From Bacteroidota bacterium (GTDB lineage Bacteria; Bacteroidota; Bacteroidia; Bacteroidales; CG2-30-32-10), in NCBI GenBank assembly GCA_013334735.1, contig JAAXXA010000220.1, positions 1 through 5,574 on the forward strand: a stretch of 5,574 nucleotides of DNA, in the 5' to 3' direction. How positions within the stretch are numbered: the first letter of the stretch is position 1; the number at the start of each line of letters is the position of its first letter. The notes under the pieces were generated by a model, which was not told the origin of the DNA, did not search any database, and saw nothing but the letters and a program-made list of their open reading frames with translations. A program made the position numbers and the translations under genes. Of this stretch, positions 1-5,546 are shown in pieces.

Positions 1-1000
1 CGGTTGCTGATAAAGGTGTTACTGCTGCTGCAAATGTATGGTCAACATTTACGGTTATTGAGTCTAAAACAGTTATAGGTGGTGTTGCATCGCAAGGTGT
101 ATAAACTGCTTTAGCCACATAAGTAGTAGTAACATCAGGACACACTGTAACAGAATCTCCTGTCGCTATTTCGTTTCCCCCCTGTAGCCATGAAACGGTA
201 TAGTTTGCTGTACCATTTGGAGTAAATCGCCATGCCTCGTTTGTTGCCGACCATGCGCCGGTATTTCTTCCGGGAGGGGTATATCCAAGTGTTCCCGCGG
301 TATTTTGTATTCCTATTAATTTTTTTCCGTCATTCCATGTGTCGCATAAGGGAGCGTTTTCAACATACACTTCAATAGTATTTGTACTTTCATATAACAC
401 GATTTGATGTGTCGCGATAGAGAATGTACAGTCAAACATAGATATGTGATAATAATTCACAACAAAAGTTCTGCAGGGATAAGTTCCTAGCACACCCTGA
501 TAGATAAATCCTAAGGAAAACAAATATGCCGGATTAATATCATGATACACTCCCATTATAAATGGCCCGACTTCTCCTCCAACAAGATTAGGATTAGGAC
601 ATGAATCTGAAAACATCCATTCACAATAAGTCCCCGCGAGTGCGGAGTTGAATGATACTATTCCATTAGCTCCCACAACTATCTTATCGTATGTTGTTCC
701 GAAAAAACAAAAATTGAAAGGTAAATTAATTACATCCGACCACACATCATCTTCTCCTACCATTATAGCAGTACCGCTATTGTATGGGAAAGGAGGAACA
801 TAAGGAATTGATGAAACATCATAGCTTGTTGTAGCACCGGTAGCAAATACTGTAGATAAAAGATTAGTACAGGTATCATAACAAGTAATAGTTTGATCTA
901 TTCCTGCTTCAATGCCCGGACAGCCAGGTTGTGATTTTACAGTTAATGCAAAAAAAATAACTGAATAAAATATCAAAATTTTCGCAAAAATATCTTTCAT
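1..1000 (-). CDS. Secreted Ig/PKD-like surface protein, probable type IX secretion substrate (partial, 3' end outside window)
   Basis: The frame is open from ATG at 1000-998 to the window edge: 333 complete codons with no stop. Residues 1-23 form a signal peptide (MKD start, hydrophobic stretch ILIFYSVIFFAL, likely cleavage VKS|QPG). The mature part begins with a Cys-rich stretch (C27, C40, C44). It continues through a region with DDVWSDVINLPFNFCFFG, VVGANGIVSFNS, TYPCRTFVVNYYH, HQIVLYESTNTIEVYVE and TPPGRNTGAWSATNEAWRF. I recognise this as the conserved N-terminal part of large Bacteroidota proteins that usually end in a gliding-motility-associated (CHU_C, type B) sorting domain. From about residue 265 an Ig/PKD-like repeat starts (SWLQGGNEIATGDSVTVCP, then TTTYVAKAVYTPC). 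Export by Sec and then type IX secretion to the surface is inferred from the family; the C-terminal signal is not visible. An adhesin or matrix role is plausible but unproven. The -7 box 16 nt upstream supports this start. Confidence 0.85.
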   Translation of the reverse strand, partial: MKDIFAKILIFYSVIFFALTVKSQPGCPGIEAGIDQTITCYDTCTNLLSTVFATGATTSYDVSSIPYVPPFPYNSGTAIMVGEDDVWSDVINLPFNFCFFGTTYDKIVVGANGIVSFNSALAGTYCEWMFSDSCPNPNLVGGEVGPFIMGVYHDINPAYLFSLGFIYQGVLGTYPCRTFVVNYYHISMFDCTFSIATHQIVLYESTNTIEVYVENAPLCDTWNDGKKLIGIQNTAGTLGYTPPGRNTGAWSATNEAWRFTPNGTANYTVSWLQGGNEIATGDSVTVCPDVTTTYVAKAVYTPCDATPPITVLDSITVNVDHTFAAAVTPLSAT

Positions 1001-1016
1001 AATAATAAAGTTTAAG

Positions 1017-1045
1017 CAAAGTTATGATATTTTTTTAAAAACAAA
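1017..1045 (-). promoter_or_regulatory. Bacteroidota-type promoter of the secreted-protein gene
   Basis: Read on the minus strand, TTTG (1045-1042) is followed after 17 nt by TAACTTTG (1024-1017), an exact match to the -7 consensus TAnnTTTG used by the primary sigma factor of this phylum. Transcription would begin about ten bases before the ATG at 1000, giving a very short leader with no Shine-Dalgarno sequence, which is normal here. The gene is therefore likely transcribed separately from the peptidase gene upstream on the same strand. Confidence 0.65.
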
Positions 1046-1140
1046 GACGAAAATAAAAAAAAGCTTGTTTTTTCGTAATAAATAGAAGTTGAAAATTTCT
1101 AATTTCTATAAATTTTGACGCATCATACTCTTATTTCCTC
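1046..1140. other. AT-rich spacer without a recognisable gene
   Basis: This 95-bp spacer lies between the promoter and the first heptamer array. It holds an A-run/HindIII site/T-run segment (about 1053-1073). On the minus strand this reads as a weak A-stem followed by a run of T and could end transcripts arriving from the peptidase gene, but its stem is almost only A-T and I do not call it a terminator. A 7-bp AT-only inverted repeat (1092-1098 with 1110-1116) is also present and probably reflects composition. I see no coding potential. Confidence 0.5.
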
Positions 1141-1371
1141 AACCATTAACCATTAATCATTGACCATTAACCATTAATCATTGACCATTAACCATTAATC
1201 ATTGACCATTAACCATTAACCATTAACCATTAATCATTGACCATTAACCATTAACCATTAATCATTGACCATTAACCATTAATCATTAATCATTAACCAT
1301 TAACCATTAACCATTAACCATTAACCATTAACCATTAACCATTAACCATTAACCATTAACCATTAACCATT
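1141..1371. repeat. Heptanucleotide tandem array 1: 33 units of AACCATT and variants
   Basis: There are 33 uninterrupted 7-bp units with no indels. Three unit types occur: A = AACCATT (21 copies), B = AATCATT (7) and C = GACCATT (5). Left to right the order is AABCABCABCAAABCAABCABB followed by eleven A. C occurs only directly after B, and ABC trimers form a 21-bp higher-order repeat in the left part. The right eleven units, next to the peptidase gene, are perfect. The last unit ends two bases before the complement of the peptidase stop codon, so the array would form the 3' untranslated region of that mRNA. Because 7 is not a multiple of 3, stop codons recur in all six frames. Heptanucleotide repeats of comparable form (STRR) are known from cyanobacteria; I know of no function for this unit. 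Confidence 0.97.
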
Positions 1372-1372
1372 T

Positions 1373-3553
1373 CTATAGTTTTTCAAGAATATAATCTGTC
1401 AATTTTTTATATAAATGATATCTTGTATATCCTCCGTAAATACTGTGATTTTTATTAGGATAGAAAAAAGTGTCAAATTGCTTATTCGCGTTTACCAATG
1501 CTTTAACAAGTTCAATTGAATTTTGAAAATGCACGTTATCATCTGCGGTTCCATGAATTAGTAAAAAATTTCCTTTTAATTTACTTACATATTTTATTGG
1601 CGAATTATCATCATATCCACTTGCGTTATCTTTTGGAAGCCCCATGTAACGTTCAGTATATATGTTGTCGTAATAACGCCAGTTTGTAACAGGCGCAACA
1701 GCAATTCCTGTTTTGAAATAATCAGCGCCTTTTGTAAGGCAGAGAGCAGTCATATATCCGCCATAGCTCCATCCGAATATACCGATACGTGAAGCATCTA
1801 TATAATTTAAACCGGCTAAATATTTTGCGGCTTCTATCTGATCAATAGTTTCTAATTTACCCAGCTGTCCGTAAGTACATTTTTTAAAAGTTTCTCCTTT
1901 CCCTCCAGTACCTCTGTTATCAACAGAAACAATGATATATCCTTTTTGAGCAAGCATTTCGAACCATACAAAATCAAAATATCCCCATTCATTTGTAACG
2001 GTTTGAATACCGGGACCTCCGTAAACATACATGAATACAGGATATTTTTTATTGGCATCGAAATCAGGAGGTTTAATCATCCATGCGTTTAATTCGATAT
2101 TTTCGGATGTGTTAAACTTGAAAAATTCAACGGGTGTAAAGCCATATTCTTTTTCCGCGGTCGAAATTTCCGAATTGTCGTAAAGCATTTTTAATTCTTT
2201 TCCGTCAGCCTTATTTATGCTTACATAATGAGGCGTGTTCGAATTAGAATAGGTATTTATATAATATTTGAAACCTTCACTAAACTCAACCTGGTTTGTT
2301 CCCTCTTTTGCGGAAAGTTTCTTTTTGGCTGTACCATCAAGCTTTACAGAATACAATGCTTTTTCTGCCGGTGATTCTTCATTAGAAATAAAATAAATTG
2401 TTTGGTCTTTCTCATTCACACCTTTAATTTCTATAACATTCCATTTTCCTGATGTCAGCTGTTTAATAAGATTTCCATTAATATCATATAAATAAATATG
2501 ATTATAACCGTCTTTTTCACTCGTAAAAATAAATTGTTTCTTGTTTTTCAGAAATTCAAGGTTGTTTGAAATTTCAATATAATATTTATTTTGTTCGGTA
2601 TATATTATTTTAGATGCACCGGTTGTGGCATCTGCCAGCAAAATTTCCAACTTGTTCTGAAGCCGGTTCATCCGTTGTATTGATAGAATATTCGATTCTT
2701 CTGTCCATTTGATTCGCGGTATATACTGATCCTTTTCCTGCCCTATATCCATTATTTGTGTTTTTCCTGTTTTCAGGTTGTAAACATGAATGCTTACTAT
2801 TGAATTATCTTCTCCTGCTTTAGGGTATTTGAATTTTGAAACAGTAGGATAAAGACTATCATAAAGCATCATTTCAAATTCTTTTACTTTGCTTTCATCA
2901 AAACGATAAAAAGCAAGCATAGAGCCATCAGGCGACCATGAATAAGCTGTCTTTACTTCAAATTCTTCTTCGTAAACCCAGTCGGAACTACCGTTGATTA
3001 TATTGTTAACTAAGCCATCGTTGGTTATTTGCTCTTCTTTTTCTGTTGAAAGGTTTTTAATAAAAATATTATTATCTCTTAAAAAAACAACTTTCGAACC
3101 ATCCGGTGAAAATGAGGCAAGCCTTTGTTTCCCGTCTTTAGTCAGTTTTTTAAGTTTAGAGTTGCTGATATCCCATATATAATAATCGCTTATTGTTGAA
3201 TATCTGTATATTTTTTCGGTGTTGGTTGCAATTAAAATTTTTGTTTCATCAGGGCTGAAAGAATATTCATCAATGGTGATGCCTTCGCTTTCTCCTTCCG
3301 GAATCAAAAAACTGGCGCGTGCTATTGTCCTGCTTTTTAAACCTGTTTTGTATTCATATTCATTAATAAAAATGTCATTTTCCAACATGCAATAATGTTC
3401 GCCGTCTTTCATGGAAACCACCTCATCCATGGTTCTTGGATAAAATATCCCCGACATCCAGATGTCATCTAGTGTAATTTGTTTTTTCGTTTGTTGAGCG
3501 TTTGCATTAATGAAAATATTTAACACTAAAGCTATAAGAAAAAGTTTTTTCAT
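1373..3553 (-). CDS. Dipeptidyl peptidase IV (S9B prolyl oligopeptidase family), secreted
   Basis: This is a 726-residue serine exopeptidase that removes X-Pro or X-Ala dipeptides from peptide N-termini, probably in the periplasm or at the surface. Signal peptide: residues 1-19 (MKK, hydrophobic core, ANA|QQ cleavage). An eight-bladed beta-propeller (DPPIV_N, about 90-450) carries DWVYEEEF, whose last two Glu (196-197) match the pair that holds the substrate amino group in human DPP4. The alpha/beta-hydrolase domain (about 490-726) has the oxyanion Tyr511 in YVYGGPG, nucleophile Ser596 in GWSYGG, Asp671 in HGTADDNVHF and His703 in NKNHS. The S1-pocket stretch RYYDNIYTERYMGLP is also present, so the triad is intact and length is normal (about 720-740). 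The frame could open 17 codons earlier at 3604, but only the ATG at 3553 puts the signal peptide at the N-terminus. The double-Glu motif favours DPP IV over prolyl tripeptidyl peptidase. Peptide nutrition is the usual role in this phylum. No clear promoter was found. Confidence 0.95.
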   Translation of the reverse strand: MKKLFLIALVLNIFINANAQQTKKQITLDDIWMSGIFYPRTMDEVVSMKDGEHYCMLENDIFINEYEYKTGLKSRTIARASFLIPEGESEGITIDEYSFSPDETKILIATNTEKIYRYSTISDYYIWDISNSKLKKLTKDGKQRLASFSPDGSKVVFLRDNNIFIKNLSTEKEEQITNDGLVNNIINGSSDWVYEEEFEVKTAYSWSPDGSMLAFYRFDESKVKEFEMMLYDSLYPTVSKFKYPKAGEDNSIVSIHVYNLKTGKTQIMDIGQEKDQYIPRIKWTEESNILSIQRMNRLQNKLEILLADATTGASKIIYTEQNKYYIEISNNLEFLKNKKQFIFTSEKDGYNHIYLYDINGNLIKQLTSGKWNVIEIKGVNEKDQTIYFISNEESPAEKALYSVKLDGTAKKKLSAKEGTNQVEFSEGFKYYINTYSNSNTPHYVSINKADGKELKMLYDNSEISTAEKEYGFTPVEFFKFNTSENIELNAWMIKPPDFDANKKYPVFMYVYGGPGIQTVTNEWGYFDFVWFEMLAQKGYIIVSVDNRGTGGKGETFKKCTYGQLGKLETIDQIEAAKYLAGLNYIDASRIGIFGWSYGGYMTALCLTKGADYFKTGIAVAPVTNWRYYDNIYTERYMGLPKDNASGYDDNSPIKYVSKLKGNFLLIHGTADDNVHFQNSIELVKALVNANKQFDTFFYPNKNHSIYGGYTRYHLYKKLTDYILEKL

Positions 3554-3604
3554 CGAAAGTTCTTTTGTAAACAATTTGTAAAGTACTCTGCAACTTAAAT
3601 ACAT

Positions 3605-3716
3605 CCACAGATTTCACATAAAATAAATTTAGAAAATTGATTATTTTAATCTGTGAACATAGCGAAGCGATTCATGAACACAAAATAAAAACAAAAAATA
3701 AGTGAATAATCTGTGG
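3605..3716. repeat. Degenerate CACAGATT / AATCTGTG repeats upstream of the peptidase gene
   Basis: CCACAGATT (3605-3613) and its exact inverse AATCTGTGG (3708-3716) bound this stretch, and a third copy, AATCTGTGA, lies at 3648-3656. Between them the DNA is very AT-rich. Similar CACAGATT-type low-complexity repeats are, from memory, frequent in intergenic DNA of Bacteroidota; that is recollection, not a search result. The 9-bp arms are too far apart to be a convincing hairpin. No gene is visible here. Confidence 0.5.
3654..3680. other. GCGAAGC mini-hairpin between TGAACA direct repeats
   Basis: GCGAAGC lies at 3662-3668, inside AGCGAAGCGA, and is flanked by TGAACA at 3654-3659 and 3675-3680. 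The palindrome TTCATGAA (3671-3678) overlaps the right copy. The DNA heptamer d(GCGAAGC) is known to form an exceptionally stable two-base-pair hairpin with a sheared G-A loop. Whether it folds or acts here is unknown. It may simply be part of a dispersed repeat. Confidence 0.4.
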
Positions 3717-3798
3717 CGTTTTATGTTGCTAAAGACTTATTTTTAAAAATCAAAATTAAAAAAACAAATTCAATTAATCTGATTTTCACAAAAATTAA

Positions 3799-3806
3799 TA
3801 CTTTTG
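3799..3806 (+). promoter_or_regulatory. Probable -7 box of the tRNA-Val gene
   Basis: TACTTTTG matches the Bacteroidota -7 consensus TAnnTTTG exactly and ends nine bases before the first base of the tRNA, a good distance for transcription to start just upstream of it. A clear TTTG -33 element is missing at the expected distance; only T-rich sequence (TTTTC at 3783-3787) is there. Confidence 0.6.
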
Positions 3807-3815
3807 TTGAATTAA

Positions 3816-3890
3816 GGGTGGTTAGCTCAGTTGGTTCAGAGCGCTTGCTTGACAGGCAAGAGGTCGCTGGTTCGATTCCAGTACCACCCA
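3816..3890 (+). tRNA. tRNA-Val, anticodon GAC
   Basis: A full cloverleaf can be drawn. Acceptor GGGTGGT (3816-3822) pairs with ACCACCC (3883-3889) and is followed by discriminator A at 3890. The D arm is GCTC/GAGC (3825-3828, 3839-3842). The anticodon arm is CTTGC/GCAAG (3844-3848, 3856-3860) with loop TTGACAG, giving anticodon GAC at 3851-3853, which reads GUC and GUU valine codons. The variable loop is AGGTC. The T arm is GCTGG/CCAGT (one G-T pair) around loop TTCGATT. The 3' CCA is not encoded (CTA follows) and would be added enzymatically. I see no integrated element or duplicated tRNA end beside it. Confidence 0.97.
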
Positions 3891-4009
3891 CTAAATACTT
3901 GCTATGGGGAAAACTTTACTGATTTTTTTAAGGATGCAAAATTTAAATTGCGATGCATTGAGCCTGTCGAAATGAAAATTGCAAAATGCAAATTGTTAGC
4001 AAATACAAG
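3891..4009. other. Non-coding, repeat-rich spacer after the tRNA
   Basis: There is no gene here. A run of seven T (3923-3929) lies 33 nt after the tRNA but has no upstream hairpin, so it is at best a weak terminator. ATGCAAAATTTAAATT (3934-3949) and AAAATGCAAATT (3983-3994) are inverted copies of sequence in the hairpin that follows. A GAGCCTGTCGAA motif sits between them. Open frames that cross this stretch begin upstream and read through the tRNA, so I do not accept them. Confidence 0.6.
3956..3974. repeat. CATTGAGCCTGTCGAAATG motif, probable dispersed intergenic repeat
   Basis: The 19-mer has short inverted ends (CATT and AATG) around GAGCCTGTCGAA. I recognise TTCGACAGGCTCA-type sequences (the complementary reading) as a motif that recurs between genes in many bacterial genomes. 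There is only one copy in this window, so its repetitive nature rests on memory and would need a genome-wide count. Confidence 0.4.
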
Positions 4010-4048
4010 AAGTGTAAATTTAAAATTTGCATTTTAGAATTTACACTT
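4010..4048. repeat. Near-perfect 17-bp hairpin with alternative pairings
   Basis: AAGTGTAAATT (4010-4020) and TAAAAT (4021-4026) pair with ATTTTA (4031-4036) and AATTTACACTT (4038-4048). The result is 17 pairs with a TTGC loop and one bulged G at 4037. The descending arm is also complementary to upstream sequence: 4024-4035 matches 3983-3994 over 12 of 12 bases, and 4017-4032 matches 3934-3949 over 15 of 16. It is not followed by a T-run, so it does not look like a standard terminator. A decayed palindromic repeat or a folding leader are both possible. Confidence 0.7.
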
Positions 4049-4090
4049 TACAATATAATTTAAAAAGGTGACTTATAAAAAGAGTAAACA

Positions 4091-4104
4091 TGGGCTTTAG
4101 CCCA
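4091..4104. repeat. REP-like palindrome TGGGCTTTAGCCCA
   Basis: TGGGC (4091-4095) pairs perfectly with GCCCA (4100-4104) across a four-base loop. Its last base directly precedes the first heptamer of array 2. GGGCTTTAGCCC-type palindromes are, from memory, common intergenic repeats in Bacteroidota, comparable to REP elements. No REP-associated transposase gene is in the window. Confidence 0.5.
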
Positions 4105-4207
4105 AACCATTAACCATTAACCATTAACCATTAACCATTAACCATTAACCATTAACCATTAACCATTAACCATTAACCATTAACCATTAACCATTAACCA
4201 TTAACCA
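4105..4207. repeat. Heptanucleotide tandem array 2: 14 perfect AACCATT units plus a partial unit
   Basis: Fourteen identical AACCATT units fill 4105-4202, followed by AACCA (4203-4207) that breaks into AATTTG at the permease start. The unit, phase and orientation equal those of the dominant unit in array 1, but none of the B or C variants is present. On the left it touches the GGGCTTTAGCCC palindrome. On the right only seven bases separate its last full unit from the TTG start at 4210. It therefore occupies the whole position where a ribosome-binding region would normally be. Confidence 0.97.
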
Positions 4208-4209
4208 AT

Positions 4210-5439
4210 TTGAACACAGAACTATTCATCGCAAAGCGTATTTTCTCATTTAAGGAGTTGGGAAATCTTTCCAAACCTGCAATTAGAGTGTCTATTGCAA
4301 GTATTTCTTTGAGTATTGCGGTAATGATTATTTCTGTCGCTATTGTTACAGGGTTCCAAAATGAAATCCGTAATAAAGTTATAGGTTTTGGGGCGCATAT
4401 TCAAATAAGCAAATTCGATTCTAATTCATCGTTGGAAGCTAAGCCAATTGATAAAAATCAGCCTTTTTATGCTTCTTTTAAAGCTGTTCCGGGAATAAGA
4501 CATATTCAAATATATGCTACTAAAGCCGGTATTATTAAAACGGATGATCAGATGGAAGGTGTTGTGCTTAAAGGTATAGGCAGCGATTACGATTGGTCTT
4601 TTTTTCAAAATAGAATGATTGATGGAACTATTTTTAAAGTAAATGATACTGCTAAATCAAAAGATGTAATTATTTCTAAACTTCTTGCAAAACGCTTGAA
4701 ATTTAAAACCGGCGATTCCCTGAGGATGTATTTCATAAGTTCTGACCAAACTCAGCCAAGAGGACGGAAATTTAAAATTTCAGGTATATACGAAACAGGA
4801 CTTGAAGAATTTGATAAAGTATATGTAATTGGAGATATTGCCCAAATTCAGTCGTTGGCAAATTGGAATAAAAATCAGGTAGGAGGGTTTGAAGTTCTTT
4901 TAAACGACTATAATGATATTGATAAGATGAGTGAATTTGTTTATGAAAATATAGGTTATGATCTTGATTCCAAAAATATCAAACAATTAAACCCTCAAAT
5001 ATTCGATTGGCTTAAACTTCAGGATTTGAATGTGATTATTATTTTAACCCTGATGATTCTTGTTTCTGCCATTAACATTATTTCTACTTTGTTAATTCTT
5101 ATTTTGGAGCGCACAAATATGATTGGAATATTAAAAGTAATGGGAGTAAAAAATATTAGTATTCGCAGGATATTCCTTTATACTTCGATAAATCTTATTG
5201 GTAAAGGTTTGTTTTGGGGAAATATTATTGCTATTACTCTTTGTCTTTTACAAAAACAGTTTGGAATTTTTACTCTGCCTCAGGAATCATACTATGTTTC
5301 AGTGATACCTATTAATTTAAACATTATTCATATCATTATCCTTAATGCAGGAACATTGCTTATATGTATGATGTTGCTGATAATTCCCTCTTATGTTGTA
5401 ACCAAAATAAGTCCGATAAACGCGATCCGGTTTGATTAG
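4210..5439 (+). CDS. LolC/LolE-family ABC transporter permease (FtsX-like)
   Basis: This is a 409-residue inner-membrane permease, probably for releasing outer-membrane lipoproteins with a LolD-type ATPase, which is not in the window. TM1 covers about 25-48. A large extracytoplasmic MacB_PCD-like domain (about 50-270) follows. Three more helices (about 273-299, 321-347, 372-396) form the FtsX domain. The motif SAINIISTLLILILERT..IGILKVMG after TM2 start and the closing ISPINAIRF are typical of LolC/E rather than MacB, and no ATPase domain is fused. The start must be TTG at 4210: an in-frame TAA lies at 4195-4197, there is no ATG between, and the next Met (residue 39) is inside TM1, which would remove the conserved ELFIAKR entry. 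No Shine-Dalgarno or clear promoter is seen; the leader is array 2. Other ABC export substrates remain possible. Confidence 0.9.
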   Translation: MNTELFIAKRIFSFKELGNLSKPAIRVSIASISLSIAVMIISVAIVTGFQNEIRNKVIGFGAHIQISKFDSNSSLEAKPIDKNQPFYASFKAVPGIRHIQIYATKAGIIKTDDQMEGVVLKGIGSDYDWSFFQNRMIDGTIFKVNDTAKSKDVIISKLLAKRLKFKTGDSLRMYFISSDQTQPRGRKFKISGIYETGLEEFDKVYVIGDIAQIQSLANWNKNQVGGFEVLLNDYNDIDKMSEFVYENIGYDLDSKNIKQLNPQIFDWLKLQDLNVIIILTLMILVSAINIISTLLILILERTNMIGILKVMGVKNISIRRIFLYTSINLIGKGLFWGNIIAITLCLLQKQFGIFTLPQESYYVSVIPINLNIIHIIILNAGTLLICMMLLIIPSYVVTKISPINAIRFD

Positions 5440-5479
5440 TGATTTTCTGTTTACCAATTTTTAATATAAATTTATCAGT

Positions 5480-5546
5480 TGATGTTACGAAAAAAAATCT
5501 TTTCTTGATATTTTTCATATTATTAACTGATGTTACGCAAGCGTAA
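5480..5546. repeat. TGATGTTACG direct repeat and TTACGCAAGCGTAA palindrome
   Basis: TGATGTTACG occurs at 5480-5489 and again at 5528-5537, 48 bp apart. The second copy runs into a perfect palindrome, TTACGC AA GCGTAA (5533-5546). It starts 40 bp after the permease stop and may be a REP-like element or a weak transcript end, but no T-run follows. The rest of 5440-5574 is AT-rich with no gene that I can support. Confidence 0.5.

Noticed and set aside
1141..1371. CRISPR array
   Set aside because: The repeats are 7 bp, directly adjoining and without spacers; no cas gene is present. The same applies to 4105-4207.
1852..2058. Short minus-strand frame inside the peptidase gene
   Set aside because: It overlaps conserved DPP IV catalytic-domain sequence in another frame and shows no family features.
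2994..3182. Short plus-strand frame opposite the peptidase gene
   Set aside because: It is antisense to the beta-propeller coding sequence, with no recognisable domain or promoter.
1373..3553. Prolyl tripeptidyl peptidase (PtpA) instead of DPP IV
   Set aside because: The DWVYEEEF double-Glu motif and the RYYDNIYTERYMGLP stretch match DPP IV more closely than PtpA, although the families are related.
3554..3604. N-terminal extension of the peptidase by 17 codons
   Set aside because: It would place MYLSCRVLYKLFTKELS before a complete signal peptide that begins with MKK at 3553.
3923..3929. Rho-independent terminator of tRNA-Val
   Set aside because: A run of seven T is present, but I found no GC-rich inverted repeat directly before it.
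3713..4037. Two plus-strand open frames of about 69 codons across the tRNA (3713-3922 and 3831-4037)
   Set aside because: Their peptides (for example VAGSIPVPPT) are translations of the tRNA-Val gene itself, with low-complexity flanks; they are not genes.
4090..4113. Leader peptide MGFSPNH with an AGGTGA-like site upstream (about 4066)
   Set aside because: It is seven codons long, consists of the palindrome and the first heptamers, and Shine-Dalgarno sites are not used reliably in this phylum; chance is sufficient.
4105..4207. Telomere-like repeat or replicon end
   Set aside because: The unit resembles telomeric heptamers only superficially (AACCATT). Both arrays are internal, in the same orientation and flanked by ordinary genes.
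4426..4608. Short minus-strand frame opposite the permease gene
   Set aside because: It is antisense to the extracytoplasmic domain of the permease, with no supporting features.
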